Part shown: piece by piece, positions 17,318 to 25,034 of the stretch
Layout of the letters: the number at the start of each line of letters is the position of its first letter
Numbering within the stretch: position 1 is the stretch's first letter
From: Sediminibacterium soli
Lineage (GTDB): Bacteria; Bacteroidota; Bacteroidia; Chitinophagales; Chitinophagaceae
NCBI RefSeq assembly: GCF_009939225.1
Contig: NZ_JAACJR010000008.1
Location: 741,107 to 805,106, forward strand
Direction of reading: 5' to 3'
Length of the DNA: 64,000 nt
Notes under the pieces: generated by a model
Seen by the model: the letters and a program-made list of their open reading frames with translations, nothing else
Told to the model about the DNA's origin: nothing
The model's database searches: none
Position numbers and translations under genes: made by a program

Positions 17318-18736
17318 CTATTCCAGGCAGGCGCTGTATACCGCCTGGTAGGCCTCCATCGCACTTTCCCAGCTGTGATCGATCTGCATCATGCGTGTGC
17401 GCATGGCTTTCATCTGCTGCGCGTCGCTGTAAACCGCTGTGCCGCGATGGATGGAATAACCGATATCTTCCACGCTGGCATTGTTGAAACGGATACCAAA
17501 CCCATCCGCATCACCCATATCCGTTACCGTATCCTGCAGGCCGCCCGTGCTTCTTACCACGGGCACGGTGCCGTAACGCATGGCATACATCTGGTTCAGT
17601 CCGCAGGGCTCTACCCTGCTGGGCATGAGCAGGAAATCGGCTCCTGCATACATCAGGTGACTCAGGGTTTCATCGTATCCTATCACCGCGTTGAAAATGC
17701 CTTCGTATTCGTGCTTCATCTGCTGGAAAGCCCATTCCACATTGGTTTCTCCGCTGCCCAGCACCAGGAAGCTGGCCGATCCCTGCGAGTAAAAGATCGA
17801 TGTGCGTATGGCATCGGGCAATACGTCTGCGGCTTTTTCTCCCACAAGCCTTCCGATAAACACGAACAGCGGCTTTTTACTGTCGAAGCCAAACCTGCGG
17901 CAGAGTTCTTCTTTGTTTTTTTGCTTCCCCGCCGTTACATCTTTTACCGAAAAATGGTGCACCAGGTATTTATCGGTAGCGGGATCCCACACTTCGTTGT
18001 CGATACCGTTCAGTATGCCTACGCATTTTCCCTGTTCGTATTCAAACAGTTTTTCCAGCCCGTTGGCGTTTGAACGCAGTTCGGCCAGGTAGCTCCAGCT
18101 TACGGTGGTTACTTTGGAAGCACATTTTACGGCCGATGCCAGCGGGTTGATCATATCGGCCCAGTCGAGCATGCCTCTTTTCCAGAGATCCCAGCGGGGT
18201 ATATAACGGCTTTTGTCCCAGCCCATCCATCCCTGGTACTGTCCGTTGTGAATGGTAACCACGGTGGGTACGTTGCGCAGCCTGCCAAAATCGTAACAGT
18301 ACTGCATCATAAAAGGCAGCAGCCCGGTATGGTGGTCGTGGCAGTGAACGATATCCGGCTGGTGTTCCCAGTGATTCATCCAGTTCAGCACGGCTATCTG
18401 GAAGGCCGTGAACCGCTCGGCATCGTCATCGTACCCGTATATCTTCTGCCTGTCGAGCAAGCCGTTGATATCCACCAGAAACAGATCAAAACCAAGTTTG
18501 TTATTGCTTTCCTTGATGATCGTAAAATCGAAGAACCAGTTGCCCAGGTTGGCCTGTCCCTTAAAATCCACGGTCCATTCGCTCTCGTAGAGGAATTTGG
18601 TCCGGTACATAGGCATCACCACTTTGGCGATATGTCCGGCCTGGCACTGGTACTTGGGTAAAGCGCCTACCACATCGCCCAATCCGCCCGCTTTGGCCAC
18701 AGGGTAACATTCCGCGCTTACATGAATGATCTCCAT
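17318..18736 (-). CDS. glgA: Glycogen synthase
   Basis: Transfers glucose from ADP-glucose to the growing alpha-1,4 glucan. It is a GT5 enzyme of 472 residues. The N-terminal ADP-binding motif, KTGGL in many homologues, reads VAKAGGLGDVVGALP at about residues 13-27. HCHDHHTGLLPFMMQ and the C-terminal GT-B signature PSRVEPCGLNQMYAMRYGTV with the catalytic Glu, then VRSTGGLQDTV, are intact. First gene of the minus-strand run glgA-glgC-permease; divergent from the FHS permease across a 127-bp spacer that contains a direct repeat (18745-18762). Confidence 0.96.
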   Translation of the reverse strand: MEIIHVSAECYPVAKAGGLGDVVGALPKYQCQAGHIAKVVMPMYRTKFLYESEWTVDFKGQANLGNWFFDFTIIKESNNKLGFDLFLVDINGLLDRQKIYGYDDDAERFTAFQIAVLNWMNHWEHQPDIVHCHDHHTGLLPFMMQYCYDFGRLRNVPTVVTIHNGQYQGWMGWDKSRYIPRWDLWKRGMLDWADMINPLASAVKCASKVTTVSWSYLAELRSNANGLEKLFEYEQGKCVGILNGIDNEVWDPATDKYLVHHFSVKDVTAGKQKNKEELCRRFGFDSKKPLFVFIGRLVGEKAADVLPDAIRTSIFYSQGSASFLVLGSGETNVEWAFQQMKHEYEGIFNAVIGYDETLSHLMYAGADFLLMPSRVEPCGLNQMYAMRYGTVPVVRSTGGLQDTVTDMGDADGFGIRFNNASVEDIGYSIHRGTAVYSDAQQMKAMRTRMMQIDHSWESAMEAYQAVYSACLE

Positions 18737-18744
18737 GCTGAAAA

Positions 18745-18762
18745 TTGACTTGATTGACTTGA
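18745..18762. promoter_or_regulatory. Tandem 9-bp repeat upstream of glgA
   Basis: TTGACTTGA occurs twice in immediate succession, 9 bp upstream of the glgA start. It could be a regulator site between the divergent glgA and sugar permease genes, or chance. Confidence 0.3.
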
Positions 18763-18826
18763 AGTTAGGAATAAAAACGTTCCCTCAAATTCCGGTCTGA
18801 AAATTTTTCCTTCCTTAAATTCTCGT

Positions 18827-18834
18827 TATTTTAC
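18827..18834 (+). promoter_or_regulatory. -7 box for the FHS permease
   Basis: TATTTTAC, similar to TAnnTTTG, 29 nt before the ATG at 18864. Confidence 0.35.
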
Positions 18835-18863
18835 ACCCCATACCTAAAACCTAAAAGCTTGCT

Positions 18864-20474
18864 ATGAGCCAAACCAAACAACCTACCAATACCGGTGCGC
18901 TTGCCACGCTGGTTATGGTGTTCTTTTTCTGGGGATTTATCGCTGCCTCCAACAGCATTTTTATCCCCTTCTGTAAAACGCATTTCAACCTCAACCAGTT
19001 CCAGTCGCAGCTGATCGGCTCTGCATTTTATGGCGCGTATTTTATCGGTTCGCTGGTTCTGTTCATCTTTTCTAACCTGCTGGGGTATGATATACTGAAC
19101 AAAATCGGGTACAAACGGGGCATCATCTACGGTTTGCTGATCTCGGTGGTTGGCGCATTGCTGATCATTCCTTCGGCCAATGCCAACTCGTTCCCTGCGA
19201 TCCTTGCCTCTTTCTTTGTGGTGGCGTTGGGTTTTTCGCTGCAGCAGACCGCTGCCCAGCCTTTTGCCATCCTGCTGGGCGATCCGGCCACCGGTTCACA
19301 CAGACTCAACCTTGGCGGAAGTGTTAACTCGCTGGGTACCACGCTGGGACCGTTGATCGTAAGTTATTTTCTTTTCGGAAGCGCAGATGCGAAAGATGTG
19401 GTGGTTACCGTTACCAATATCAATTCGCTGTACCTGATCGTGGCCGGTGTTTTTCTTGCGGTGGCCATCTTTTTTGCCCTGTCGAAGAAACTGCCCAGCG
19501 GCAAAAACTCCGAAGCCTTCGAAAAAGCCAATAAAGCGGCTTCTTCCCTGCTGATGATGACACTGCTGATCGGCGCCATCATTGTGGTGGGTCAGTTAAC
19601 CAATGTAGATAAGCTGTACCTGCTGGGACTGAGTGTGATCTCCGTTATTGCCATCCTCTTCATTTCCAATAAAAAAGCAACCAGCAACCCCAGCGGATGG
19701 GGCGCCATGCAATACCAGCAGCTGGTATACGGCATGCTGGGCATTTTTCTGTATGTGGGTGTGGAAGTGACCATCGACAACAATTTCGGCGCATTGCTGA
19801 AGACGCCGGGATACCTTACAGAAACCGGGCTTGATGAAAGCAAGATATCCCAATACATTTCGCTGTACTGGGGAAGCCTGATGATCGGCCGCTGGACGGG
19901 CGCCATCAGCGTATTCAATTTACAGGGCGCGATGAAGAAGATCATGATGATCGTTGTTCCTTTTATCGCTTTTGCGGTGATACTGGGTGTTAACCGCCTG
20001 AAAGGAAACGATGTTTCCGACCTGTATACCTATGCGGTTGCCATTCTTGTAGCGGTGGCTGCTATGTTCTATGGACAGGAAAAACCGGTAAAGACCCTGG
20101 TAACGGTATCCGTACTGGCCTCGATCGCCATGCTGATCGGCGTATCCACCAGCGGCATTGTTTCGGTGTACGCGTTTATGTCTGGCGGACTGTTTTGCTC
20201 GGTGATGTGGCCCTGTATCTTTGCGCTGGGTGTGGGCGGACTGGGTAAATACACCAGTCAGGGCTCTGCATTCCTGATCATGATGATCCTTGGCGGTGCG
20301 GTGATACCCCCTATGCAGGGCGCTATCGGCGATTATCCCGCAATCGGTATGCACCGCTCTTACCTGGTGGCTGCGCTTTGTTTTGCCTGCCTGGCCCTGC
20401 TGGCTGTAAAACTGAAAAGCGTACTGAAATCACAGGGACTGGATTATGATGCGCAGGTAGGCGGGGGACATTAA
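18864..20474 (+). CDS. FHS-family sugar:proton symporter (FucP/GluP-like)
   Basis: A 536-residue MFS permease of the fucose-galactose-glucose:H+ symporter family. Family hallmarks are the opening FFFWGFIAASNSIFIPFCK, YFIGSLVLFIFSNLLGYDILNKIGYKRG (motif A region) and the helix-5 sequence ALGFSLQQTAAQPFAILLGD with NLGGSVNSLGTTLGPL. About 12 transmembrane helices are visible, with an extra long internal hydrophobic section around residues 380-440, making it longer than FucP. Followed 117 bp later by a ROK sugar kinase on the same strand, which fits glucose or galactose uptake and phosphorylation. Divergent from glgA. Confidence 0.92.
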   Translation: MSQTKQPTNTGALATLVMVFFFWGFIAASNSIFIPFCKTHFNLNQFQSQLIGSAFYGAYFIGSLVLFIFSNLLGYDILNKIGYKRGIIYGLLISVVGALLIIPSANANSFPAILASFFVVALGFSLQQTAAQPFAILLGDPATGSHRLNLGGSVNSLGTTLGPLIVSYFLFGSADAKDVVVTVTNINSLYLIVAGVFLAVAIFFALSKKLPSGKNSEAFEKANKAASSLLMMTLLIGAIIVVGQLTNVDKLYLLGLSVISVIAILFISNKKATSNPSGWGAMQYQQLVYGMLGIFLYVGVEVTIDNNFGALLKTPGYLTETGLDESKISQYISLYWGSLMIGRWTGAISVFNLQGAMKKIMMIVVPFIAFAVILGVNRLKGNDVSDLYTYAVAILVAVAAMFYGQEKPVKTLVTVSVLASIAMLIGVSTSGIVSVYAFMSGGLFCSVMWPCIFALGVGGLGKYTSQGSAFLIMMILGGAVIPPMQGAIGDYPAIGMHRSYLVAALCFACLALLAVKLKSVLKSQGLDYDAQVGGGH

Positions 20475-20487
20475 AGAGCATAGGGAT

Positions 20488-20547
20488 AAATGGCTGCCTG
20501 GCGATATGCTGTATGGCTCGCTTAACAGTGTTGCCAGGCAGCCATTT
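20488..20547 (+). terminator. Long-stem hairpin between permease and ROK kinase
   Basis: A 15-bp perfect stem: AAATGGCTGCCTGGC (20488-20502) with GCCAGGCAGCCATTT (20533-20547), 30-nt loop. Only a weak T-rich stretch follows (GATCCTTTG). It may attenuate rather than fully stop transcription into the kinase gene. Confidence 0.65.
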
Positions 20548-20591
20548 GATCCTTTGACGATATAACCATTGACCATTTAATTTTTTTAAAA

Positions 20592-21569
20592 ATGCCCGAA
20601 GCAAAAACAAGCCTGGAACAACTGGCCGTAGGTATTGATATTGGCGGTACCGGCACCAAATTCGGTATCGTGGACCGGCTGGGTAACCTGCTTTTTTCGC
20701 GTGAGATGTCTACACGCGGTCACGATGAGATCGAAGGGTTTATCGATGAACTGTATAATAACCTGGCGCCGCTGATAGAGCAGGCGGGCGGTACGGGCAG
20801 AATAAAAGGCATTGGCGTGGGTGCGCCCAACGGTAATTACTATACCGGTACGGTGGAATACGCGCCTAACCTTCCCTGGAAAGGCATTCTGCCGCTGGCC
20901 AAAATGATGGAAGCCAAATTCAAATTACCCGTGGTGCTTACCAACGATGCCAATGCCGCCGCTATCGGCGAAATGATGTACGGCGCGGCACAGGGTATGA
21001 AAGACTTTATCATGATAACCCTCGGAACCGGTGTGGGCAGCGGTATCGTTGCCAATGGCAAGCTGATTTACGGACATGATGGTTTTGCCGGAGAACTGGG
21101 ACATACCATCATTATCCCCGACGGCCGTTTGCACGAGGGCACGGGTAAAAAAGGTTCGCTGGAAAGCTATGCCTCCGCCACCGGTGTACGGCTTACGGCG
21201 CTTGAATTGATGGAAGCCAGCAAAGCACCGAGCGCCTTGCGCGATGTGCCAAAAGACAAACTCGATTCAAAAAAAGTATACGAAGCCGCCAGGGAAGGCG
21301 ATGAACTTGCCAAAGAGATCTTCGAATACACCGGGAAGATACTGGGTCTGGCTTTGGCCAATTTCGTGATGTTCTCCAGTCCCGAAGCCATTGTATTGTT
21401 TGGCGGACTCACCAAAGCCGGCGAACTGATCCTTCGCCCCACCCGCGAGCATATGGAAGCCAACCTGATACAGGTGTTCCAGAACAAGGTAAAGATCCTG
21501 GTCAGCCATCTCAAAGAATCCGATGCCGCCATATTAGGAGCGAGTGCATTGGTATGGGAACTGAAGTAG
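20592..21569 (+). CDS. ROK-family sugar kinase (probable glucokinase)
   Basis: Probable cytoplasmic glucokinase, 325 residues. The N-terminal phosphate loop GIDIGGTGTKFGIVD and the catalytic-Asp segment VLTNDANAAAIGEMMYG are intact, followed by ITLGTGVGSGIV and GFAGELGHTII. The ROK zinc site, CxCGxxGCxE in most members, is replaced by RLHEGTGKKGSLESYAS, so all three Cys are missing. The structural zinc is therefore probably absent, as in some other ROK enzymes. Co-direction with the FHS permease suggests that it phosphorylates the imported hexose; activity on N-acetyl sugars cannot be excluded. The stop at 21567-21569 is directly followed by a 33-bp inverted repeat. Confidence 0.88.
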   Translation: MPEAKTSLEQLAVGIDIGGTGTKFGIVDRLGNLLFSREMSTRGHDEIEGFIDELYNNLAPLIEQAGGTGRIKGIGVGAPNGNYYTGTVEYAPNLPWKGILPLAKMMEAKFKLPVVLTNDANAAAIGEMMYGAAQGMKDFIMITLGTGVGSGIVANGKLIYGHDGFAGELGHTIIIPDGRLHEGTGKKGSLESYASATGVRLTALELMEASKAPSALRDVPKDKLDSKKVYEAAREGDELAKEIFEYTGKILGLALANFVMFSSPEAIVLFGGLTKAGELILRPTREHMEANLIQVFQNKVKILVSHLKESDAAILGASALVWELK

Positions 21570-21570
21570 G

Positions 21571-21655
21571 ATTTTGGAATTGGGGAATTGGGAAATTTTG
21601 AAACTGCGTTCTTACCCTTCAATTTCAAAATTTCCCAATTCCCCAATTCCAAAAT
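21571..21655. terminator. Perfect 33-bp inverted repeat filling the ROK/glycosidase spacer
   Basis: The left arm 21571-21603 is the exact reverse complement of 21623-21655, with a 19-nt loop. The arms consist of AATTGGGGAATTGGG-like words flanked by ATTTT and AAAT runs. The stop codons of the two convergent genes lie at 21567-21569 and 21655-21657, so the 85-bp spacer is essentially one hairpin that can terminate transcription in both directions. Confidence 0.85.
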
Positions 21656-22593
21656 TATCTCACGATCAACACCGCAGGCACCGCTCGCTGTCCTTCCCTG
21701 TCACTTGGCGTAATGGTTTGTTTGCCGTTGATGAGCAGGCAACTGCTGCCGCCGCCATCCAGGTTCATCGCTTCATGACAGCCGAGCTGCTGTAACATGT
21801 TGGCGTCCTGTGTAAGTGTGGCCCCTTCGGCCCTGTTGGGAAATCGGCCTTCGATCACAAGAAAGATCAACTGGTTGTTTTTCGTGTAGCCGATCGCTGT
21901 ACGGGGGTGTTTGTCGTCGATCGCTTTGCCGGTGAATTTGAGTTCTTCGTTATTGGTGATGTGTACCTGCCCATCCTGCAGCAATACGGGTCCGCCACCG
22001 GTAGCTGTTCGCATTTTCCATTTTCTGAAATCAGCTTTCGCAAGCATTGCTTTCTTCGTATGCTGCCGGACCGAGTCCCTGAAACTGGCCACCGGCGACT
22101 GGCTTGCATAGGGATATTTCGAGGAAGAATCGGTGTACAGCCAGGCAATATCCGCACGGCCTTTTTTATCGATCCCGATAGCGCTGCCAAAAACATGGCG
22201 ATATGTTAAGGTATCTTTCCCCCTGCCGGCAATACTGTGTACCTGGTAGGCAGCCATCCTTCCGTCTTTTACCACCGTATTCAGGTTGCTGTTGTGTACA
22301 AACTCAAAAAAGGTGCAGTTCATCACCAGCAATGGCTTTCCTTCCTGTTCAAAATACTGTGTGGGTGTATACCGTTTCCCGTTGCCTGCCTGCGTGGTGA
22401 CGGTTCTCTGTTTATCGGTAAGATCGATGCTTACGTAATAGGCGATATTGGGTTTTCCGTCTGTAAGGTCATCCGTCCGGAATACATGCACGGAAGCCGG
22501 CAGGGGTTGAAAAGCAGTGTCTACATTTTTCCAGTTCCACTGGCCCGATGCCGACAGCGAAAAAAAGCAGGTAAGCAGTAACAGGTATTTCAT
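21655..22593 (-). CDS. Phosphodiester glycosidase family protein (NAGPA-like)
   Basis: A 312-residue secreted protein with signal peptide MKYLLLLTCFFSLSASGQ and a phosphodiester glycosidase domain (PF09992), the fold of the mammalian uncovering enzyme NAGPA. Diagnostic stretches are RTATGGGPVLLQDGQ, PRTAIGYTKNNQLIFLVIEG and the C-terminal EAMNLDGGGSSCLLING with the Asp-Gly-Gly-Gly active-site region. The N-terminal part (VMNCTFFEF) replaces the N-x-G/D-F-F motif of the family. It is probably periplasmic and acts on phosphodiester-linked sugars; the bacterial substrate is unknown. The promoter box appears to be the T-tract of the upstream lipA terminator. Confidence 0.88.
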   Translation of the reverse strand: MKYLLLLTCFFSLSASGQWNWKNVDTAFQPLPASVHVFRTDDLTDGKPNIAYYVSIDLTDKQRTVTTQAGNGKRYTPTQYFEQEGKPLLVMNCTFFEFVHNSNLNTVVKDGRMAAYQVHSIAGRGKDTLTYRHVFGSAIGIDKKGRADIAWLYTDSSSKYPYASQSPVASFRDSVRQHTKKAMLAKADFRKWKMRTATGGGPVLLQDGQVHITNNEELKFTGKAIDDKHPRTAIGYTKNNQLIFLVIEGRFPNRAEGATLTQDANMLQQLGCHEAMNLDGGGSSCLLINGKQTITPSDREGQRAVPAVLIVR

Positions 22594-22602
22594 AACAGTG
22601 AT

Positions 22603-22610
22603 TAAAAATA
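22603..22610 (-). promoter_or_regulatory. -7 box for the phosphodiester glycosidase gene inside the lipA T-tract
   Basis: Minus-strand TATTTTTA, 9 nt before the ATG at 22593, lies within the T-run of the lipA terminator. Confidence 0.4.
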
Positions 22611-22641
22611 AAACCGCAGGTTCCGGATATGGAACCTGCGG
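22603..22641 (-). terminator. lipA terminator
   Basis: CCGCAGGTTCC (22614-22624) and GGAACCTGCGG (22631-22641) form an 11-bp perfect stem with a 6-nt loop. On the minus strand it is followed by TTTTATTTTTAAT. It is 23 bp past the lipA stop. Confidence 0.88.
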
Positions 22642-22663
22642 CGAAAATAATGACTCAATATGA

Positions 22664-23596
22664 TCAAACTGTTGCGAGTTGTTTTTCGGTTTCCCATTTG
22701 TTTCGGCCGTACCCGGGTATCACATGTTTTTCGCTGTGATAGGATGACCGTACAAGCGGGCCGCTTTCCACATAATCAAATCCCAGGCGGTACCCGATCT
22801 CGCGCAGCTCGGCAAATTCATCGGGATGAACAAAACGCTGTACAGGCAGGTGTTTCTTTGTGGGCTGCAGGTACTGGCCAAGCGTGATCACATCGGTGCC
22901 CACGCCTACCAGGTCTTCCATGGTCTGGATGATCTCTTCCTTTGTTTCGCCGATGCCGAGCATGATCCCGGTTTTGGTACGCATGCCGCCTTCTTTCAGC
23001 ATCCGCAGTACATCGAGGCTGCGGCGGTATTTGGCCTGCACGCGCACTTCTTTTGTCATGCGCTCGCAGGTTTCCATGTTATGGCTCACCACCTCGGGCG
23101 CAGCTTCAATGATACGCTGTACCTGTTCGGCAATGCCCCTGAAATCGGGGATCAGCGTTTCGAGCGTTGTGCCGGGATTCAGGTTTTTTACCGCTTTGAT
23201 GGTATTATACCAGATAATGGATCCCCCGTCTTTCAGTTCATCGCGGTCAACACTGGTAAGTACGGCGTGCTTCACCTTCATCAGGTGGATCGCTTCGGCC
23301 ACGCGCTGCGGCTCGTCCCAGTCAACCGCTTCCGGACGCCCGGTGGCCACTGCGCAAAACCGGCAGCTGCGGGTGCAGATATTGCCCAGGATCATAAAAG
23401 TGGCCGTTCCCTCGCCCCAGCATTCGCCCATATTGGGACAATTGCCGCTTTCGCAAATGGTATGGAGTTTATGGGTGTCTACCAGCCCGCGCACATGTTT
23501 GTAGCTTTCGCCAATGGGAAGTTTTACACGAAGCCAGTCGGGCTTTTTGACCTTACTCTCGGGGGATGCTTTCGCAACGACAGGTAATTCTTGCAT
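22664..23596 (-). CDS. lipA: Lipoyl synthase
   Basis: Radical SAM enzyme that inserts two sulfur atoms into protein-bound octanoate to give lipoate for pyruvate and 2-oxoglutarate dehydrogenases. The 310 residues have the auxiliary-cluster motif [12 protein letters not shown] (Cys48, 53, 59) and the radical-SAM motif CTRSCRFC (Cys74, 78, 81). The C-terminal RSSYH motif with the conserved Ser is present ([12 protein letters not shown]). Full length, with all cluster ligands present. It depends on iron-sulfur assembly, to which the ferredoxin and IscX genes about 7 kb away belong. Transcription ends at a clear terminator (22603-22641). Confidence 0.97.
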   Translation of the reverse strand: MQELPVVAKASPESKVKKPDWLRVKLPIGESYKHVRGLVDTHKLHTICESGNCPNMGECWGEGTATFMILGNICTRSCRFCAVATGRPEAVDWDEPQRVAEAIHLMKVKHAVLTSVDRDELKDGGSIIWYNTIKAVKNLNPGTTLETLIPDFRGIAEQVQRIIEAAPEVVSHNMETCERMTKEVRVQAKYRRSLDVLRMLKEGGMRTKTGIMLGIGETKEEIIQTMEDLVGVGTDVITLGQYLQPTKKHLPVQRFVHPDEFAELREIGYRLGFDYVESGPLVRSSYHSEKHVIPGYGRNKWETEKQLATV

Positions 23597-23706
23597 CTGT
23601 TACAGTTAATACGGGAACGGCTGGTCCGTTCCGATGGGCAAAATTAACTGATTTCGGGCAGGAAACCCGTTTCGCGGACAGGCAGCGGGGCCAACGGGCC
23701 GCGCAA

Positions 23707-24537
23707 TTATTTCCGTCTTCCGAAAGTGAGGGCCACGTAGGCGTTGAAGAAGAATTTTTTCTCCTTGTTCAGCAGGAGGATGGGCATGCTCTGGGTATAA
23801 TACTCGGCATTCAGACCCACTTCGAGCGCGGATATCAGTTCATTGAACCGGCCATAGTCAAACCTGAGCGCCGTACGGGCATGGATACCGGGTACGATTT
23901 TCATTTCGCCCAGTCCCTTGGTCAGACCGCCGCGGCCCAGAATAATGCTTGGGTCAAGAAACAGGCTGTCGTTGTTATTGTATTTGATCTGTTCCCTTTT
24001 GCCCGTGGTGGGATTATCGATCTCGATATAATACGGTTTCAGCAAACCGAGCGAAAGACCGCCGCCATAGATCGCGGAGACAGCCACACCGTTCTTGTTT
24101 CCTTTTCCGCCGATCAGGGTCTGCCTGCCGATACCGCCTTTGAGGTAATAGAAATTATTTCTTTTGCCGTAGATATAACTGGAAATGATCAGGAAGCCCG
24201 ATGAAGCGCTGAGGGTAGGCACTTTTTCTTCTTTGGGATGTTTTCTTTCGCCGAACTCGAGCCACCAGAGATTGGTATTGGTGATGGTTTTGTATTTGCC
24301 GTGCTCGTAAAACATGCCCCAGCCATCCGTATTGAATTTAAAACCAAATGCACCCTGTTTCTGGTAAATCAAAGCTCCCTCTTCCTCCTGTTTGATCAAC
24401 TGGTTGATCCGCTCTCTCCGCTCCGCTCTTTTAAGCTGTTTTGGATCCGGCGTTGCCGATTTAACGGGTTGCTGCGCAAAAACACCAGCTGCAGGACAAG
24501 CCATCAAAACGATAATAAATAGCTTCTTCACTTCCAT
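23707..24537 (-). CDS. Hypothetical exported protein, possible small outer membrane barrel
   Basis: Unrecognised family. From the ATG at 24537 the 276-residue product has a signal peptide (MEVKKLFIIVLMACPAAGVFAQ). A basic, helical linker follows (PDPKQLKRAERRERINQLIKQ), then a region of alternating hydrophobic strands with Gly turns (FGFKFNTDGWGMFYEHG, FYYLKGGIGRQTLIGG, GVAVSAIYGGGLSLGL). The C-terminus is an aromatic strand, FFFNAYVALTFGRRK, typical of beta-barrel proteins. Upstream in-frame codons are excluded since they precede the signal peptide. Divergent from an OsmC gene; the two starts are equidistant from a palindromic TAAATTTA. Confidence 0.75.
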   Translation of the reverse strand: MEVKKLFIIVLMACPAAGVFAQQPVKSATPDPKQLKRAERRERINQLIKQEEEGALIYQKQGAFGFKFNTDGWGMFYEHGKYKTITNTNLWWLEFGERKHPKEEKVPTLSASSGFLIISSYIYGKRNNFYYLKGGIGRQTLIGGKGNKNGVAVSAIYGGGLSLGLLKPYYIEIDNPTTGKREQIKYNNNDSLFLDPSIILGRGGLTKGLGEMKIVPGIHARTALRFDYGRFNELISALEVGLNAEYYTQSMPILLLNKEKKFFFNAYVALTFGRRK

Positions 24538-24552
24538 TTGATTTGATACATG

Positions 24553-24560
24553 TAAATTTA
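24553..24560. promoter_or_regulatory. Palindromic -7 box shared by two divergent genes
   Basis: TAAATTTA reads the same on both strands and fits TAnnTTTA. Exactly 15 nt separate it from the minus-strand ATG (24537) and 15 nt from the plus-strand ATG (24576). Confidence 0.45.
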
Positions 24561-24575
24561 TGGCAAATTGAACCA

Positions 24576-24980
24576 ATGACTTCACAAATTATTTATAAAG
24601 GCGAACTGCGTACAGTTGCCACCCATATACAGAGCGGCACTGCCATTGAAACCGATGCCCCCACTGACAACCAGGGCAAGGGCGAGCGTTTTTCTCCCAC
24701 TGATCTTGTTGCCGCAGCGCTGGGCACCTGTATGATCACCACCATGGGCATTAAAGCCAGGACAATGAATATCGATCTTACCGGTACCACCCTCGATGTT
24801 ACCAAGGTGATGGTAAGCGATCCCCGCCGCATCGGAAAGATCATCGTGCATATGTTCTTCCCCAAAGGGCTGGCCATCGACGAAAAACAAAAAGAGATCC
24901 TTGAAAAAACCGCCCGCACCTGCCCGGTTGAACGCACCCTCCATCCCGATGTGGAACTGGATATGCAGTTTAACTGGTAA
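24576..24980 (+). CDS. OsmC family protein (YhfA-like)
   Basis: A 134-residue thiol peroxidase-like protein of the OsmC/Ohr superfamily. Both conserved cysteines are present: AALGTCMITTMGIKAR (Cys near residue 50) at the start of the central helix and ARTCPVERTLHPDVEL near residue 118. The RFSPTDLVAAALG segment is the family signature. The probable role is reduction of organic hydroperoxides or another thiol-based function; the YhfA-like branch has no settled substrate. The start is the ATG at 24576, since earlier in-frame codons overlap the divergent promoter. First of three OsmC paralogues in the window. Confidence 0.9.
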   Translation: MTSQIIYKGELRTVATHIQSGTAIETDAPTDNQGKGERFSPTDLVAAALGTCMITTMGIKARTMNIDLTGTTLDVTKVMVSDPRRIGKIIVHMFFPKGLAIDEKQKEILEKTARTCPVERTLHPDVELDMQFNW

Positions 24981-25034
24981 GGACCGCAATGGTAAAGTGA
25001 ACAGCTGATCATTCACGATCCACCGCCCCGCCTA

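Noticed and set aside
21571..21655. The inverted repeats between genes as miniature transposable elements
   Set aside because: No target-site duplication is visible, the arms occupy the whole spacer and each locus uses a different word, which does not fit a mobile family.
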